DNA of 64,000 nucleotides from Micromonospora sp. WMMD1155 (GCF_029581275.1 NZ_CP120742.1:656501-720500); one strand, 5' to 3'. Positions 26,422-35,314 are shown, counted from the first letter of the stretch. The notes: a model not told the origin generated them from the letters alone. Numbers and translations are program-made.

Positions 26422-26440
26422 GCCGGCCGATCCGGCCGGC
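26422..26440 (+). terminator. Hairpin after the TetR gene
   Basis: GCCGGCC-N5-GGCCGGC (26422-26440) lies 14 bp past the TetR stop. An outer GAGTGG/CCACTC pair extends the structure. It probably ends the TetR transcript ahead of the ABC gene. Confidence 0.6.
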
Positions 26441-26519
26441 ACATCGACCGGACCACTCAGTAACATCGGCGAGGAACGATGTTCAGGCGGACCCTCACCG
26501 ACCGGATCGGGCGATCGAC

Positions 26520-28199
26520 ATGACGACCGAGCAGACCACCGCTCCCCCGCGCACCGGCGTCGGCATCGCCACCAGTGGTCTCGGGCAGCGCGTCCGGGGC
26601 GGTCGCCAGATCCTGGACGACGTCTCGCTGGCCGTCGCGCCGGGCGAGCTGGTCGCGATCATCGGCGCCAGCGGCGCCGGCAAGACCACCCTGCTGGAGC
26701 TGCTCGGGGGCGTACGGCGACCGACGGCGGGCACCGTGACGTACGACGGCACCGCCGACCCGGGCACGATCGGTTTCGTCCCGCAGGACGACATCATCCA
26801 CCGGGAGCTGCCCCTGGCCCGCACCCTGCGGTACGCGGCCCGACTGCGCCTGCCCCGCTCCACCGGGCCGGCCGAGGTCGTCGACCGGGTCGCCGAGGTG
26901 CTCGCCGAACTGCGCCTCGACGAACGGGCCGGCACCCGGGTGGGCCTGCTCAGCGGCGGCGAGCGCAAGCGCGCCAGCATCGCTGTCGAGTTGCTCACCC
27001 GGCCCGGCGTCTTCCTCCTCGACGAACCCACGTCCGGGCTGGACCCGGCGATCGCCGTGGAGCTGATCCAGGTGCTCCGCGCGCTCGCCGACACGGGGAC
27101 CACCGTCGTGCTCACCACCCACCAGATCACCGACGTGGACCACTGCGACCGGGTGGTCGTGCTGACCCGCGACGGACGATTGGCGTTCACCGGCACCCCG
27201 GCCGCGGCCCGGGAGTTCTTCGACCTGCGGTCCCTCGCCGAGGTGCACCTGCGACTCGACCAGGCGACGGACCCCACCGAGTGGCCCGACCGGTTCGCCG
27301 AGCGGCGGCGCGACGCCGATCGGCCGGCCCGCACCACCGACGCTGGCGGCGGCGCACCCGAGCACGTCGGCCGGCTGCGCCAGTGGGCCGTCCTCACCGC
27401 ACGCAACACGGAGATCGTCGCCCGCAACCGGCTGACCCTGGCGATCCTGCTCGGCTCGCCGCTGATGGTGCTCGGCATGTTCGCGCTGCTGTTCCGCCCG
27501 GGAGCGTTCGATCCGACCCGGCCGAGCCCGACGGTGACCGTGATGATCCTGTTCTGGATCGCGTTCGGCGGCTTCTTCTTCGGCCTGACCTACGGGCTGC
27601 TGCAGATCTGCACCGAGCTACCGATCCTGCGCCGGGAGCGGCTGGCGGGCGTCCGACTGGTGCCGTACCTGATGGGAAAGGTCGCGGTGCTGCTGCCGCT
27701 GCTGGCCCTGGTGGACCTGGCCCTGCTCGGGGTCCTCCGTGGCATCGACCGGCTGCCACCCGTCGACGGCCCCGACTTCGCCGCCCTGTACGCGACCCTG
27801 CTGCTCTCCTCGACCGCCGCGCTCGCCCTCGGTCTGCTGTGCTCCGCGGCCGTGTCCGACCCGGCCCAGGCGACGCTCATGCTGCCGATGCTCTGTTTCC
27901 CGCAGGTGTTGTTCGTCGGTGCGATCCTGCCGGTGCCGGCCATGGCGGTCGGCGGTCAGTGGCTCAGCTACGCCATGTCGAACCGGTGGGCGTTCGAGGC
28001 CCTGGGGCACACCGCCGGGGTGGAGCGACTCTGGCGCGACGGCGGGTCCCCGCTCGGTCCGCCGCTGCTCGCCACGTACGGCGACAGCTTCTCCCGTCCG
28101 GTGTGGGTGAACTGGTTGGTGCTCGGCGGCTTCGTGGTGCTCTTCCTGACGGCCACCTGGGCGGTGCTGGCACGAAAGGGCTCCCGTGGCCACCGGTGA
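26520..28199 (+). CDS. ABC half-transporter, ATPase fused to ABC-2 permease (ABCG-like)
   Basis: The 559-residue protein has an N-terminal ATPase (Walker A GASGAGKTT at ~49-57, Q-loop GFVPQDDIIH, signature LSGGERKR near 150, Walker B VFLLDEPTSGLD near 171). A C-terminal membrane domain of about six helices (~300-555) follows. This ATPase-first order is that of the eukaryotic White/ABCG family and its bacterial relatives, so it should act as a dimeric exporter. ATG 26520 is preceded only by a weak ribosome site. Its last 14 bases overlap the start of the PLP-enzyme gene, which implies translational coupling. Confidence 0.85.
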   Translation: MTTEQTTAPPRTGVGIATSGLGQRVRGGRQILDDVSLAVAPGELVAIIGASGAGKTTLLELLGGVRRPTAGTVTYDGTADPGTIGFVPQDDIIHRELPLARTLRYAARLRLPRSTGPAEVVDRVAEVLAELRLDERAGTRVGLLSGGERKRASIAVELLTRPGVFLLDEPTSGLDPAIAVELIQVLRALADTGTTVVLTTHQITDVDHCDRVVVLTRDGRLAFTGTPAAAREFFDLRSLAEVHLRLDQATDPTEWPDRFAERRRDADRPARTTDAGGGAPEHVGRLRQWAVLTARNTEIVARNRLTLAILLGSPLMVLGMFALLFRPGAFDPTRPSPTVTVMILFWIAFGGFFFGLTYGLLQICTELPILRRERLAGVRLVPYLMGKVAVLLPLLALVDLALLGVLRGIDRLPPVDGPDFAALYATLLLSSTAALALGLLCSAAVSDPAQATLMLPMLCFPQVLFVGAILPVPAMAVGGQWLSYAMSNRWAFEALGHTAGVERLWRDGGSPLGPPLLATYGDSFSRPVWVNWLVLGGFVVLFLTATWAVLARKGSRGHR

Positions 28200-29655
28200 A
28201 CCGGCGGCACCCGCCTCGCCGACGGCGTGGCCCGGTTATGCCGCCACGAGCCGGATCGACGACCTGCGCGCCACCGAATACCAACACCTGGACCGGAACG
28301 GGCAGGTGTATCTCGACTACGCCGGGTCGGGGGTGGCCGCGCAGTCCCAGGTACGCGAGCACCACGATCGGTTGCTCGCCGGCCTGTACGGCAACCCGCA
28401 CTCGGAGAACCCCACCAGCGGCGCGGCGGGTTCGCTGGTGGAGTCGGCCCGACGCGCCGTGCTCGACTTCTTCCGCGCCGACCCGGCCGAGTACGCGGTC
28501 GTCTTCACCCCGAACGCCAGTGGCGCCTGCCGGTTGGTCGGCGAGGCGTACGACTTCCGCCGGGGCAGGTCGTTGGTGCTGACCTGGGACAACCACAACT
28601 CGGTCAACGGTGTCCGCGAGTACGCCCGGGCGGCCGGGGCGACCACGCGCTACGTACCGCTGAGCGGGCCGGACCTGCGGGTCGCCGAGTCGGATCTGGT
28701 CGCGGTGCTGGACGCGGGCCGGGGCGGCCTGGCCGGCCGACGGGGTCGGGCCGGTGGTCCGGGCCTGTTCGCCTATCCGGCGCAGAGCAACTTCTCCGGC
28801 GTGCAGCACCCGCTGGGCTGGGTGGAGGTGGCCCACCAACGCGGGTACGACGTGCTGCTCGACGCCGCCGCCTTCGTGCCGACGAACCGCTTGGACCTCG
28901 GCGTCGTGCGGCCCGATTTCGTGTGCCTGAGCTGGTACAAGCTGTTCGGTTACCCCACCGGGGTCGGCGCGCTGCTGGCCCGCCGTGGGGCACTGGCCCG
29001 GCTGCGCCGGCCGTGGTTCGCCGGTGGCACCATTCGCGCGGTCAGTGTGCAGGGCGACTGGCACCGGTCGACTGACGACGAGTCGGCGTTCGAGGACGGC
29101 ACACTCAACTTCCTGAGCATCCCGGACGTGGAGTTCGGGTTGCGCTGGCTGGACTCGATCGGCGTCGAACTCGTCCACACCCGCGTCGGCCTGCTCACCG
29201 AATGGCTGTTGGAACGGCTGACCACACTGCGGCACGACTCGGGCGGGCCGCTGGTGCAGGTGTACGGGCCGACGACGGGTGCGGCGCGGGGCGGGACGGT
29301 GACGTTCAACCTCCGCCACCCGGACGGCACCCTCATCGACGAGCGGCTCGTCGCACGGGAGTCCGCGGCGGCCGGGTTCTCCCTGCGGACCGGCTGTTTC
29401 TGCAATCCGGGCGCGGGCGAGGGCGCGTTCGGGATCAGGAGAGAGTCGGTGCGGCGGCGACTGTTGGCGCGCGTCGACACGATCGACCAGTATCTCGACG
29501 CGTTGCGCCTGCCGACCGGCGGCGCGGTCCGTGTCTCGTTCGGGTCGGCCTCCACCGCGGCCGATGCGGAACGTTTCGTCGCCTTCGTGCAGTCGACCTA
29601 CCTGAACCGTGACGTCGGGGTGGCGTCACCGCTGCCGCCCCGACTGCGCTGCTGA
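28186..29655 (+). CDS. Class V aminotransferase-fold PLP enzyme, Moco-sulfurase/cysteine-desulfurase-like
   Basis: GTG 28186 lies 14 bp inside the transporter gene. The 489-residue enzyme has the cofactor Lys252 in SWYKLFGYPTGVG, the N-terminal VYLDYAGSGV and NPHSENPTS motifs, and LRTGCFCNPGAGE. The last matches the persulfide-Cys loop of molybdenum-cofactor sulfurase. The C-terminal MOSC domain of full Moco sulfurases is missing. It would mobilise sulfur from cysteine, or act as a related lyase. Tight coupling to an exporter, rather than to Fe-S or Moco genes, is unusual and suggests a specialised metabolite or sulfur-transfer role. Confidence 0.8.
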   Translation: MATGEPAAPASPTAWPGYAATSRIDDLRATEYQHLDRNGQVYLDYAGSGVAAQSQVREHHDRLLAGLYGNPHSENPTSGAAGSLVESARRAVLDFFRADPAEYAVVFTPNASGACRLVGEAYDFRRGRSLVLTWDNHNSVNGVREYARAAGATTRYVPLSGPDLRVAESDLVAVLDAGRGGLAGRRGRAGGPGLFAYPAQSNFSGVQHPLGWVEVAHQRGYDVLLDAAAFVPTNRLDLGVVRPDFVCLSWYKLFGYPTGVGALLARRGALARLRRPWFAGGTIRAVSVQGDWHRSTDDESAFEDGTLNFLSIPDVEFGLRWLDSIGVELVHTRVGLLTEWLLERLTTLRHDSGGPLVQVYGPTTGAARGGTVTFNLRHPDGTLIDERLVARESAAAGFSLRTGCFCNPGAGEGAFGIRRESVRRRLLARVDTIDQYLDALRLPTGGAVRVSFGSASTAADAERFVAFVQSTYLNRDVGVASPLPPRLRC

Positions 29656-29668
29656 CGGCAGCGCCGGA

Positions 29669-30067
29669 TCAGCCGACCTGGGCTACCGGGGCCGGGCGGT
29701 GCTTGATCTCCTCCATGAACGGGAACCGGGCGGTGAGCTCGGCGAACGGCAGCCCGGCCTGCCAGGCGGCAGCCACCTGGGCGACCTGCAGCAGGTCCAT
29801 GACGTCGCCACGCCCGAGGACCTCGCCGGAGATCCGCAGGTCGATCATGAAGTATCGGGCCTGCGAGCCCAGCTTGACGCAGACCACGCCCTGGTCGGAG
29901 TGCAGTTCGGCGCAGGTGAAGCGGCTGCGGCCCTGCTCGGGGGCGGTGACCCGGCCGATGTCGAGCCCGTGGCGGGTGGCGGTCTCGATGAGGGCGGGGG
30001 CCAGACCACCGTGCTCGACCAGGTCCGGGTAGAGGCGTACACCCAGTGCCGTCGACGCGTCGCTCAT
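29669..30067 (-). CDS. Conserved hypothetical protein, resembles DUF6193
   Basis: ATG 30067 (MSDASTALGVRLYPD) follows GGAAGTGGGAG. A longer in-frame reading exists but has shadow-like composition. The 132-residue protein has the pattern LYPDLVEHGGLAPAL, then a central strand region and VAQVAAAWQAGLPFAELTARFPF. From memory this matches the DUF6193 family, named for natural-product loci. There is no signal peptide. It is convergent with the PLP-enzyme gene and 13 bp from its stop. Confidence 0.6.
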   Translation of the reverse strand: MSDASTALGVRLYPDLVEHGGLAPALIETATRHGLDIGRVTAPEQGRSRFTCAELHSDQGVVCVKLGSQARYFMIDLRISGEVLGRGDVMDLLQVAQVAAAWQAGLPFAELTARFPFMEEIKHRPAPVAQVG

Positions 30068-30350
30068 GACTGACTCCCACTTCCTTGTGACAGAGACCAG
30101 CAGCACGCAGGTTACGAGAAGGTTTCCCGCACGCCTCGCCATCCTGTCCCGGTTGGACGCCCCACGGCAATAGGAAGGGTCGATTCGACCGCCATCGAGT
30201 AACGGTCGGGGTTCCCGGCATCCGGGGACGGGTTGCCGTCGTCCACCTCGGAGGCATCGACGAACCTCGCGTCCCCATCGCACTCCGACATCCCACCGTT
30301 CACTGGGCAGCATCGGGCGGTAACGGACGGTCGTCATATTGGAAACACTC

Positions 30351-30401
30351 TTGACAGAAAGGATCCGGCATCGACATGCTTCATTGTGGAGAGCGCTCTC
30401 C
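30351..30401 (+). promoter_or_regulatory. Promoter and LacI-type operator of the GH16 glucanase gene
   Basis: TTGACA at 30351-30356 is a consensus -35; the -10 near 30374-30380 is weak. GGAGAGCGCTCTCC at 30388-30401 is a perfect 14-bp palindrome with the AGCGCT core of LacI-family sites, close in form to CebR-type boxes. It lies about where transcription should start, 49 bp before the GTG, so a repressor bound there would block initiation. Confidence 0.7.
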
Positions 30402-30449
30402 GCCTCTTCGTCACGACGCCTCCATCACCTCCACGCTGAGGAGCCTCCC

Positions 30450-31694
30450 GTGTTCACAGCCCGCTTCCGACCACTCGTACTCGCGGCGGCCGCCCTGGTC
30501 ACGACCACCGTGGCACTCGTCGTCCCGCCGCAGCCGGATCGAGCCGAGGCCGCCATCGGCCCGATCAGCTGGCAGGACGAGTTCAACTCCCCCGCCGGCA
30601 CGCCCGTCGACCAGAACAAGTGGCGGTTCGACATCGGCGGCGGCGGCTGGGGCAACAACGAGCGGCAGTACTACACGAGCAGCACGAGCAACGCCGTCCA
30701 CGACGGCCAGGGCAACCTGGTGATCACCGCCCGCCGCGACAACCCCGCCAACTACCAGTGCCACTACGGGCGCTGCGAGTACACGTCGGCCCGACTGCTG
30801 TCCGCAGCCACCTTCACCCAGACGTACGGCCGGTTCGAGGCACGGATCAAGATCCCGCGCGGCCAGGGCATCTGGCCGGCGTTCTGGATGCTCGGCACCG
30901 GTGGTGGTTGGCCCGACGCGGGCGAGATCGACATCATGGAGAACATCGGCCGGGAGCCCAACACCGTGTACGGCACCGTGCACGGGCCCGGCTACTCCGG
31001 AGGCGGCGGCATCACCGGCAGCCGCACCCTCGGCAGCCCTCTCGCCGACGGCTTCCACACCTACCGGGTCGACTGGGAGCCGAACGTCATCACCTGGTAC
31101 CTCGACGGGGTGCAGTACCACCGGGTCGACCCCGCGCGACTCGGTGGCAACCGGTGGGTGTTCGACCACCCGTTCTTCATGATCCTCAACGTGGCGGTCG
31201 GCGGTAACTGGCCCGGCTACCCGGACGGGTCCACGCAGTTCCCGCAGCAGATGCTCGTCGACTACGTCCGGGTGTCCAGCTACACCTCCGGCGGAGGTGA
31301 CCCGGCGCCCGGCACCAGCCGGATCCGGGGCGCGCAGAGCGGCCGCTGCATCGACATCCCCGGCGCCGACCCGGTCGAGGGCGCCAAGCTGCAGATCTGG
31401 GACTGCAACACCACCGCCGCGCAGGCGTGGACCTTCGCCTCCGACGGAACCGTCCGCGCGATGGGCAAGTGCATGGACCCCGCCTGGGCCGGCACCGCCA
31501 ACGGCACCGAGGTCAACCTGGTCAGCTGCAACGGCAACACGGCGCAACGCTTCACCCTCAACGGGGCCGGCGACCTGGTCAACCTCAACGCCAACAAGTG
31601 CGTGGACGTGCGGGAAGCCAACCCCAACAACGGCGGCAAGCTGCACCTGTGGGACTGCCTGGGCGCAGCCAACCAGAAGTGGTCGCGCATCTGA
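30450..31694 (+). CDS. Secreted GH16 endo-beta-glucanase with ricin-type lectin domain
   Basis: GTG 30450 follows GAGGAG; the 111 nt of open frame upstream run through the operator and are not coding. The 414-residue product has a signal peptide (~1-33), then a GH16 domain (~35-275) with the catalytic GEIDIMENIG (E-x-D-x2-E) and the usual Trp-rich cleft motifs. The C-terminal ricin B-type domain (~288-414) has three Q-x-W-like repeats (QAWTF, QRFTL, QKWSR). It probably cuts beta-1,3 or mixed-linkage glucans, such as fungal wall laminarin-type glucan, and binds sugar through the lectin. Control by a LacI repressor sensing a glucan oligosaccharide is likely. Confidence 0.92.
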   Translation: MFTARFRPLVLAAAALVTTTVALVVPPQPDRAEAAIGPISWQDEFNSPAGTPVDQNKWRFDIGGGGWGNNERQYYTSSTSNAVHDGQGNLVITARRDNPANYQCHYGRCEYTSARLLSAATFTQTYGRFEARIKIPRGQGIWPAFWMLGTGGGWPDAGEIDIMENIGREPNTVYGTVHGPGYSGGGGITGSRTLGSPLADGFHTYRVDWEPNVITWYLDGVQYHRVDPARLGGNRWVFDHPFFMILNVAVGGNWPGYPDGSTQFPQQMLVDYVRVSSYTSGGGDPAPGTSRIRGAQSGRCIDIPGADPVEGAKLQIWDCNTTAAQAWTFASDGTVRAMGKCMDPAWAGTANGTEVNLVSCNGNTAQRFTLNGAGDLVNLNANKCVDVREANPNNGGKLHLWDCLGAANQKWSRI

Positions 31695-31704
31695 GGCACC
31701 ACGA

Positions 31705-31738
31705 GTGGGCCGTCCGAGGACACTCTCGGGCGGCCCAC
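31705..31738 (+). terminator. Terminator after the GH16 gene
   Basis: GTGGGCCGTCCGAG at 31705-31718 pairs with CTCGGGCGGCCCAC at 31725-31738, with one wobble pair and a 6-nt loop. It begins 10 bp after the stop. Confidence 0.85.
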
Positions 31739-31853
31739 CCCCCGGGCCGCTCCGTCGCCCGGGTGAATCAGAAGCCAACCCTCGCCGCGGTCGAAGCCAC
31801 GCCGGTTACGTTCGGATCGATCCAGAGATCCGGCCGTTCCCGGGAGTGAGTTC

Positions 31854-32876
31854 ATGTCGCACCACCTCGACACCCCCCTCGCCGCCCAGGGCGGTCAGCT
31901 CTACATCGACGACCTCTACGTCTTCGACGGCGACCGCGCCACGGTGTTCGTCATGGACGTCAACAGCTCGGTGACCAGGGCCGACATCAAGCGGGGTTTC
32001 CATGCGGAGGCCCGCTACGAATTCAAGATCCACATCAACGGTACGGAGCTGGAGGACCTGACCTACCGGTTCGCCTTCGGTGAAGTCGACGCCGAGGGCA
32101 AGCAGACCTTCCAGTTGTACGAGCTGACCGGATCGGACGCTCGGGACGACGCCGCGATGGGCACTCCCATCGCCGAGGGGCGGACCGGTCAGGTGTCGAC
32201 CGGCGGCAACGTCCGGGCCTGGGCCGGGCGGATCACCGACCCGTTCTTCGTCGACCTCGACGAACTCGCCACCATCAACGGAGCGGTCAAGGACGGATCG
32301 ACTGTGGACCGCTCAGCGTGGCGCGTCGACCAGGCCAAGAACAGCTTCGCCGGCACGACCGTCGAGTCGATCGTCCTGGAGGTCTCCCACGACGAGCCAC
32401 TGCTGCGCGACGGCACCGAGATCGGCGTGTGGTGTCGCACCCTGCTGGCCACCGACGCCGGGGGCTGGCGTCAGATCAACCGCGCCGGCCACCCCATGAT
32501 GTGGCCGATCTTCTGGCCGCACGACACCGACTTCTCGAACCCCGCCAACTTCCGCCACCCCAGTCGCGACCTCGCCGAGGACGGCGAGGAGATCGCCAAC
32601 GCGGTCGCGGGTGTCGTCGCGGCGAACGGCACCGCACCGGACCCGCAGGCGTACGGCTGGAGTGTCGCCCGACAGCTCTACCCCGACGTCCTGTCGTACA
32701 AGGTCGGCACGGCCGCGAACTACGGCTTCGCGGTCCGCAACGGGCGCACCATGGCCGACAACGCGCCCGAGGTGATGTTCTCCCTGATCCTCAACACCGG
32801 CACCACCTCGGGTCTCACGCCGGAGGTCACCAAGGCCGCCCGTGCGAACACCTTCCCCTACGTCGTGCCGGCCTGA
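31854..32876 (+). CDS. DUF4331 family protein
   Basis: The 340-residue protein starts MSHHLDTPLAAQGGQLYIDDLYVFDGD, the typical opening of DUF4331 proteins (HLDTP and DDLYVF in place of the more usual DVYAF). Later phrases include RITDPFFVDLDEL and AWRVDQAKNSFAGTTVESIVLEV. It has no signal peptide, whereas many relatives are secreted. The role is unknown. The predicted all-beta fold and the metal-like Asp/His cluster near the N-terminus are the only clues. The gene is monocistronic between the GH16 terminator and the WxL-like locus. Confidence 0.8.
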   Translation: MSHHLDTPLAAQGGQLYIDDLYVFDGDRATVFVMDVNSSVTRADIKRGFHAEARYEFKIHINGTELEDLTYRFAFGEVDAEGKQTFQLYELTGSDARDDAAMGTPIAEGRTGQVSTGGNVRAWAGRITDPFFVDLDELATINGAVKDGSTVDRSAWRVDQAKNSFAGTTVESIVLEVSHDEPLLRDGTEIGVWCRTLLATDAGGWRQINRAGHPMMWPIFWPHDTDFSNPANFRHPSRDLAEDGEEIANAVAGVVAANGTAPDPQAYGWSVARQLYPDVLSYKVGTAANYGFAVRNGRTMADNAPEVMFSLILNTGTTSGLTPEVTKAARANTFPYVVPA

Positions 32877-33130
32877 CGGTCCGCGCCCCGCGGACCAGGC
32901 TCCGGTGGCCGACGCTCGGCCCGCATGCCGAAGGCCCGGTTCGCCGCACGATCGGCTTGTCAGCCCAGTCGCGATCGCTCGCTGTCATAACGACCGGCGG
33001 GCGATCGACTTCTCCCAGCTCACGATTGCCAAGCGACCGGGTGACCCCGAGCCGTTCGCCCATATCGAGGCGTTTTGCGTAGTTAGCCTTAGAACGCGCC
33101 GTTTGGGCGATTCAAGGATAAGGAGATTCG

Positions 33131-33676
33131 ATGCGCAGGAAACTTCTCGCGGGTGTGGCCGGCGTCGCCGCCGTCGTCGCGCTCGCCGGACCGGCCGCCG
33201 CGGACACGACGGGCGACACGATCGTGACCCTGACCGTCGACGCCGCCGGCGGTTTGTCGATCACCGTCCCGGCCTCGGCGAACATCGGGCACGGTGTCGA
33301 GGGCTCGACGATCACCGGCCAGCTCGGTCCGGTCACGGTGCTGGACCAGCGCGGGTCGCTCACCCCCAACTGGACCGCCAGCGTCATCTCCACCGACTTC
33401 ATCACCGGCGGCGGCTCGTCCGGGGAGACGATCCCCAACATCAACGTCCTCTACTGGTCGGGCCCGCCGACGGCGACCGCCGGCGGCGGCACCTTCACGC
33501 CCGGCCAGCCGACCGCCGCCCAGCAGGTGATCATCAACGTGCCCCGGACGGCGATGACCCACACCGGCGGCACCGGCAACAACTTCGCCACCTGGAACCC
33601 GACCCTGGTGGTGAACGTGCCCGTCGGCACGGTCCAGGGTGTCTACACCGGAACGGTGACCCATTCGGTGGTCTGA
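33131..33676 (+). CDS. Small secreted WxL-like domain protein
   Basis: ATG 33131 follows AAGGAGA. The 181-residue product has a signal peptide (~1-24, AGPAAA|D) and one beta-rich domain. It contains GGLSITVPA, GQLGPVTVLDQRG, NWTASV, GSSGETIPN and a C-terminal ATWNPTLVVNVPVG-type strand pair ending THSVV. The same domain, colinear over ~145 residues, forms the C-terminus of the large protein at 35315-38323. In Firmicutes, WxL domains have two Trp-containing motifs and attach proteins to the wall. Here the NW and TWNPTL motifs occupy comparable places. The DUF916-type gene next downstream supports this reading. It is probably surface-exposed. Confidence 0.65.
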   Translation: MRRKLLAGVAGVAAVVALAGPAAADTTGDTIVTLTVDAAGGLSITVPASANIGHGVEGSTITGQLGPVTVLDQRGSLTPNWTASVISTDFITGGGSSGETIPNINVLYWSGPPTATAGGGTFTPGQPTAAQQVIINVPRTAMTHTGGTGNNFATWNPTLVVNVPVGTVQGVYTGTVTHSVV

Positions 33677-33716
33677 CCCGCTCGGCCGGCTGGCGCTGCT
33701 GGCCTCGGTCGCCCTC

Positions 33717-34676
33717 GTGGCGCTCGGGGTTTCGGCGGCGCCGGCCGTTGCCGTGCGGGAGCACCGACAGGAACCCGCCGAGGAGGCCGCGATCAGCATC
33801 CGCCTGCTCGACATCCCCGCCAGCCGCGTGCAGGACCCCCGCGCCCAGGTCTACATCGTGGATCACCTGAAGCCCGGGACGACGATCAACCGCCGGGTCG
33901 AGGTGCGGAACACCTCCGGCGAGTCGCAGGAGATCGACTTCTACTCCGGGGCGGCGTCGGTGGAGAACAACGCCTTCACCGTGCCGGAGGGGCGTACCGG
34001 AAACGAACTCAGTGGATGGATCCGGTTGAGGACCGCCACGATGGTGCTGGCCCCGGGCGAGCGACGGCCGGTCGAGGTCGAGATCGCCGTGCCGAGGAAG
34101 GCGTCCAAGGGCGAGCGGTACGCGGCGATCTGGGCGCAGGTCACCAGCGCGAAGGAACGCACCGGCAACGTCACCCAGATCCACCGGGTGGGCATCCGGG
34201 TCTACCTGGACATCGGTCCGGGTGGAGAACCGCCGACCGACTTTCGCATCGACGGTCTGGCCGCCGAGCCCGGAACAGGCGAGTTCCCGGTCGTCACCGC
34301 GCAGGTCACCAACACCGGCCAGCGCGCGCTGGACATGACCGGCACCCTGTCGCTGAGCAAGGCCGCGGTCCGGGCCGGTCCGTTCAAGGTGACCAACGGT
34401 GTGACGATCCTGCCCGGCCACAGCGGCCAGGTCCGGATCGAGGTCGACCAGGCCCTGCCCGCGGGGACCTGGGACGTACAGGCGAAACTCGTCAGCGGCA
34501 TCGTGGAACGCACCGCGACCGGGACGATCAGCCTGCCCGTCGCGGCACCGATGACTGTCGCGACGTCGGCAGGGCCGAGGTGGTTGGTCTACACGGTCGG
34601 CGGGTTCGCCGCGCTGGTGCTGGTCACCCTGGGCGGCTGGTACCTCGTTCGCCGACAACGACCCCGGCTCGCCTGA
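33717..34676 (+). CDS. DUF916-type WxL-partner protein with C-terminal membrane anchor
   Basis: From GTG 33717 the product is 319 residues. Two immunoglobulin-like domains correspond to DUF916 (~20-140; ISIRLLDIPASR, YIVDHLKPGTTINRRVEVRN, ERRPVEVEIAVP) and the DUF3324-like domain (~155-270). A transmembrane helix (~287-308, WLVYTVGGFAALVLVTLGGW) and a basic RRQRPR tail follow. This is the architecture of Firmicutes WxL peptidoglycan-binding partners. The start is uncertain: sense codons upstream encode a good signal-peptide core (LGRLALLASVALVALG) from 33660 onward, yet no ATG or GTG precedes it. ATT 33663 or CTG 33690 may be used. It probably forms an operon with the preceding gene. Confidence 0.72.
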   Translation: MALGVSAAPAVAVREHRQEPAEEAAISIRLLDIPASRVQDPRAQVYIVDHLKPGTTINRRVEVRNTSGESQEIDFYSGAASVENNAFTVPEGRTGNELSGWIRLRTATMVLAPGERRPVEVEIAVPRKASKGERYAAIWAQVTSAKERTGNVTQIHRVGIRVYLDIGPGGEPPTDFRIDGLAAEPGTGEFPVVTAQVTNTGQRALDMTGTLSLSKAAVRAGPFKVTNGVTILPGHSGQVRIEVDQALPAGTWDVQAKLVSGIVERTATGTISLPVAAPMTVATSAGPRWLVYTVGGFAALVLVTLGGWYLVRRQRPRLA

Positions 34677-34689
34677 GCACTCGGAGACT

Positions 34690-34719
34690 GCCCGGCCGTT
34701 CCGAGCGGAACGGCCGGGC
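34690..34719. terminator. Strong hairpin terminator between convergent genes
   Basis: GCCCGGCCGTTCCG at 34690-34703 pairs perfectly with CGGAACGGCCGGGC at 34706-34719; the effective loop is about 4 nt after opening the last pair. It sits 13 bp after the DUF916-type gene and 19 bp before the stop of the convergent gene. Confidence 0.88.
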
Positions 34720-34738
34720 GGTGACGCGTCGGCCACCC

Positions 34739-35191
34739 TCAGACCAGCCACCGACCGTCGCGCATCAGGTCACGGCCGGCGATCTCGTTCTCCTCCCGCC
34801 ACGCCTGTATCCGACGGGGTGTCACCCGGAAGTACGCGTAGGGGGTCGGGCCGATCCGCGCATCCCAGAGTCTCGCAGCGAACGCGTCGGCCAGTTCGCC
34901 GGGCACGGTGTCGCTGGAGAACGTCTCCACGACGCCGTCGATGAGGACCACGTCCCGCGTCGAACCGACCGACATCCGCACCTGTCCGGAGGCCCGCAGG
35001 TTGCGCGCGGTGGGCCTCGACTCGGCCGTGGCCATGGTGAAGGCCGTACCGTCCCAGAGGAAGGACAGCGGCACCAGGTACGGGTCGCCGTTCCGGTCCG
35101 CCGAGGCGACCCACGCGTCCAGGTCGTGGTCGAGGCGGGCGAGCGTGTCCCGCTTCCGTTGCTGAGCGGTGCGCGGTGGTTCGGGTAGCAA
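34739..35191 (-). CDS. Pyridoxamine 5'-phosphate oxidase-fold flavin protein
   Basis: The 150-residue cytosolic protein has the split-barrel pattern of the PNPOx-like superfamily: YLVPLSFLWDGTAFTMATAE, PTARNLRASGQVRMSVGSTRDVVLIDG and RVTPRRIQAWREENE. Proteins of this group bind FMN or F420; the LSFLWDG and VRMSVG phrases suggest an F420/FMN family common in actinobacteria. The start at 35191 is TTG with GGGGGA six bases upstream; no closer ATG exists. It lies among the WxL-like genes but looks unrelated to them. Confidence 0.82.
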   Translation of the reverse strand: MLPEPPRTAQQRKRDTLARLDHDLDAWVASADRNGDPYLVPLSFLWDGTAFTMATAESRPTARNLRASGQVRMSVGSTRDVVLIDGVVETFSSDTVPGELADAFAARLWDARIGPTPYAYFRVTPRRIQAWREENEIAGRDLMRDGRWLV

Positions 35192-35314
35192 CTTCGAGTC
35201 CCCCTTCGAGGCGCTCGCGGATGTTCCGCCTGCCAGACGCCTGATGAAGGATCGCTGTTGAAGCCCACTTCACCGCAAGCGGCGACGACTGACACCACCG
35301 GATTTCACGACGGC

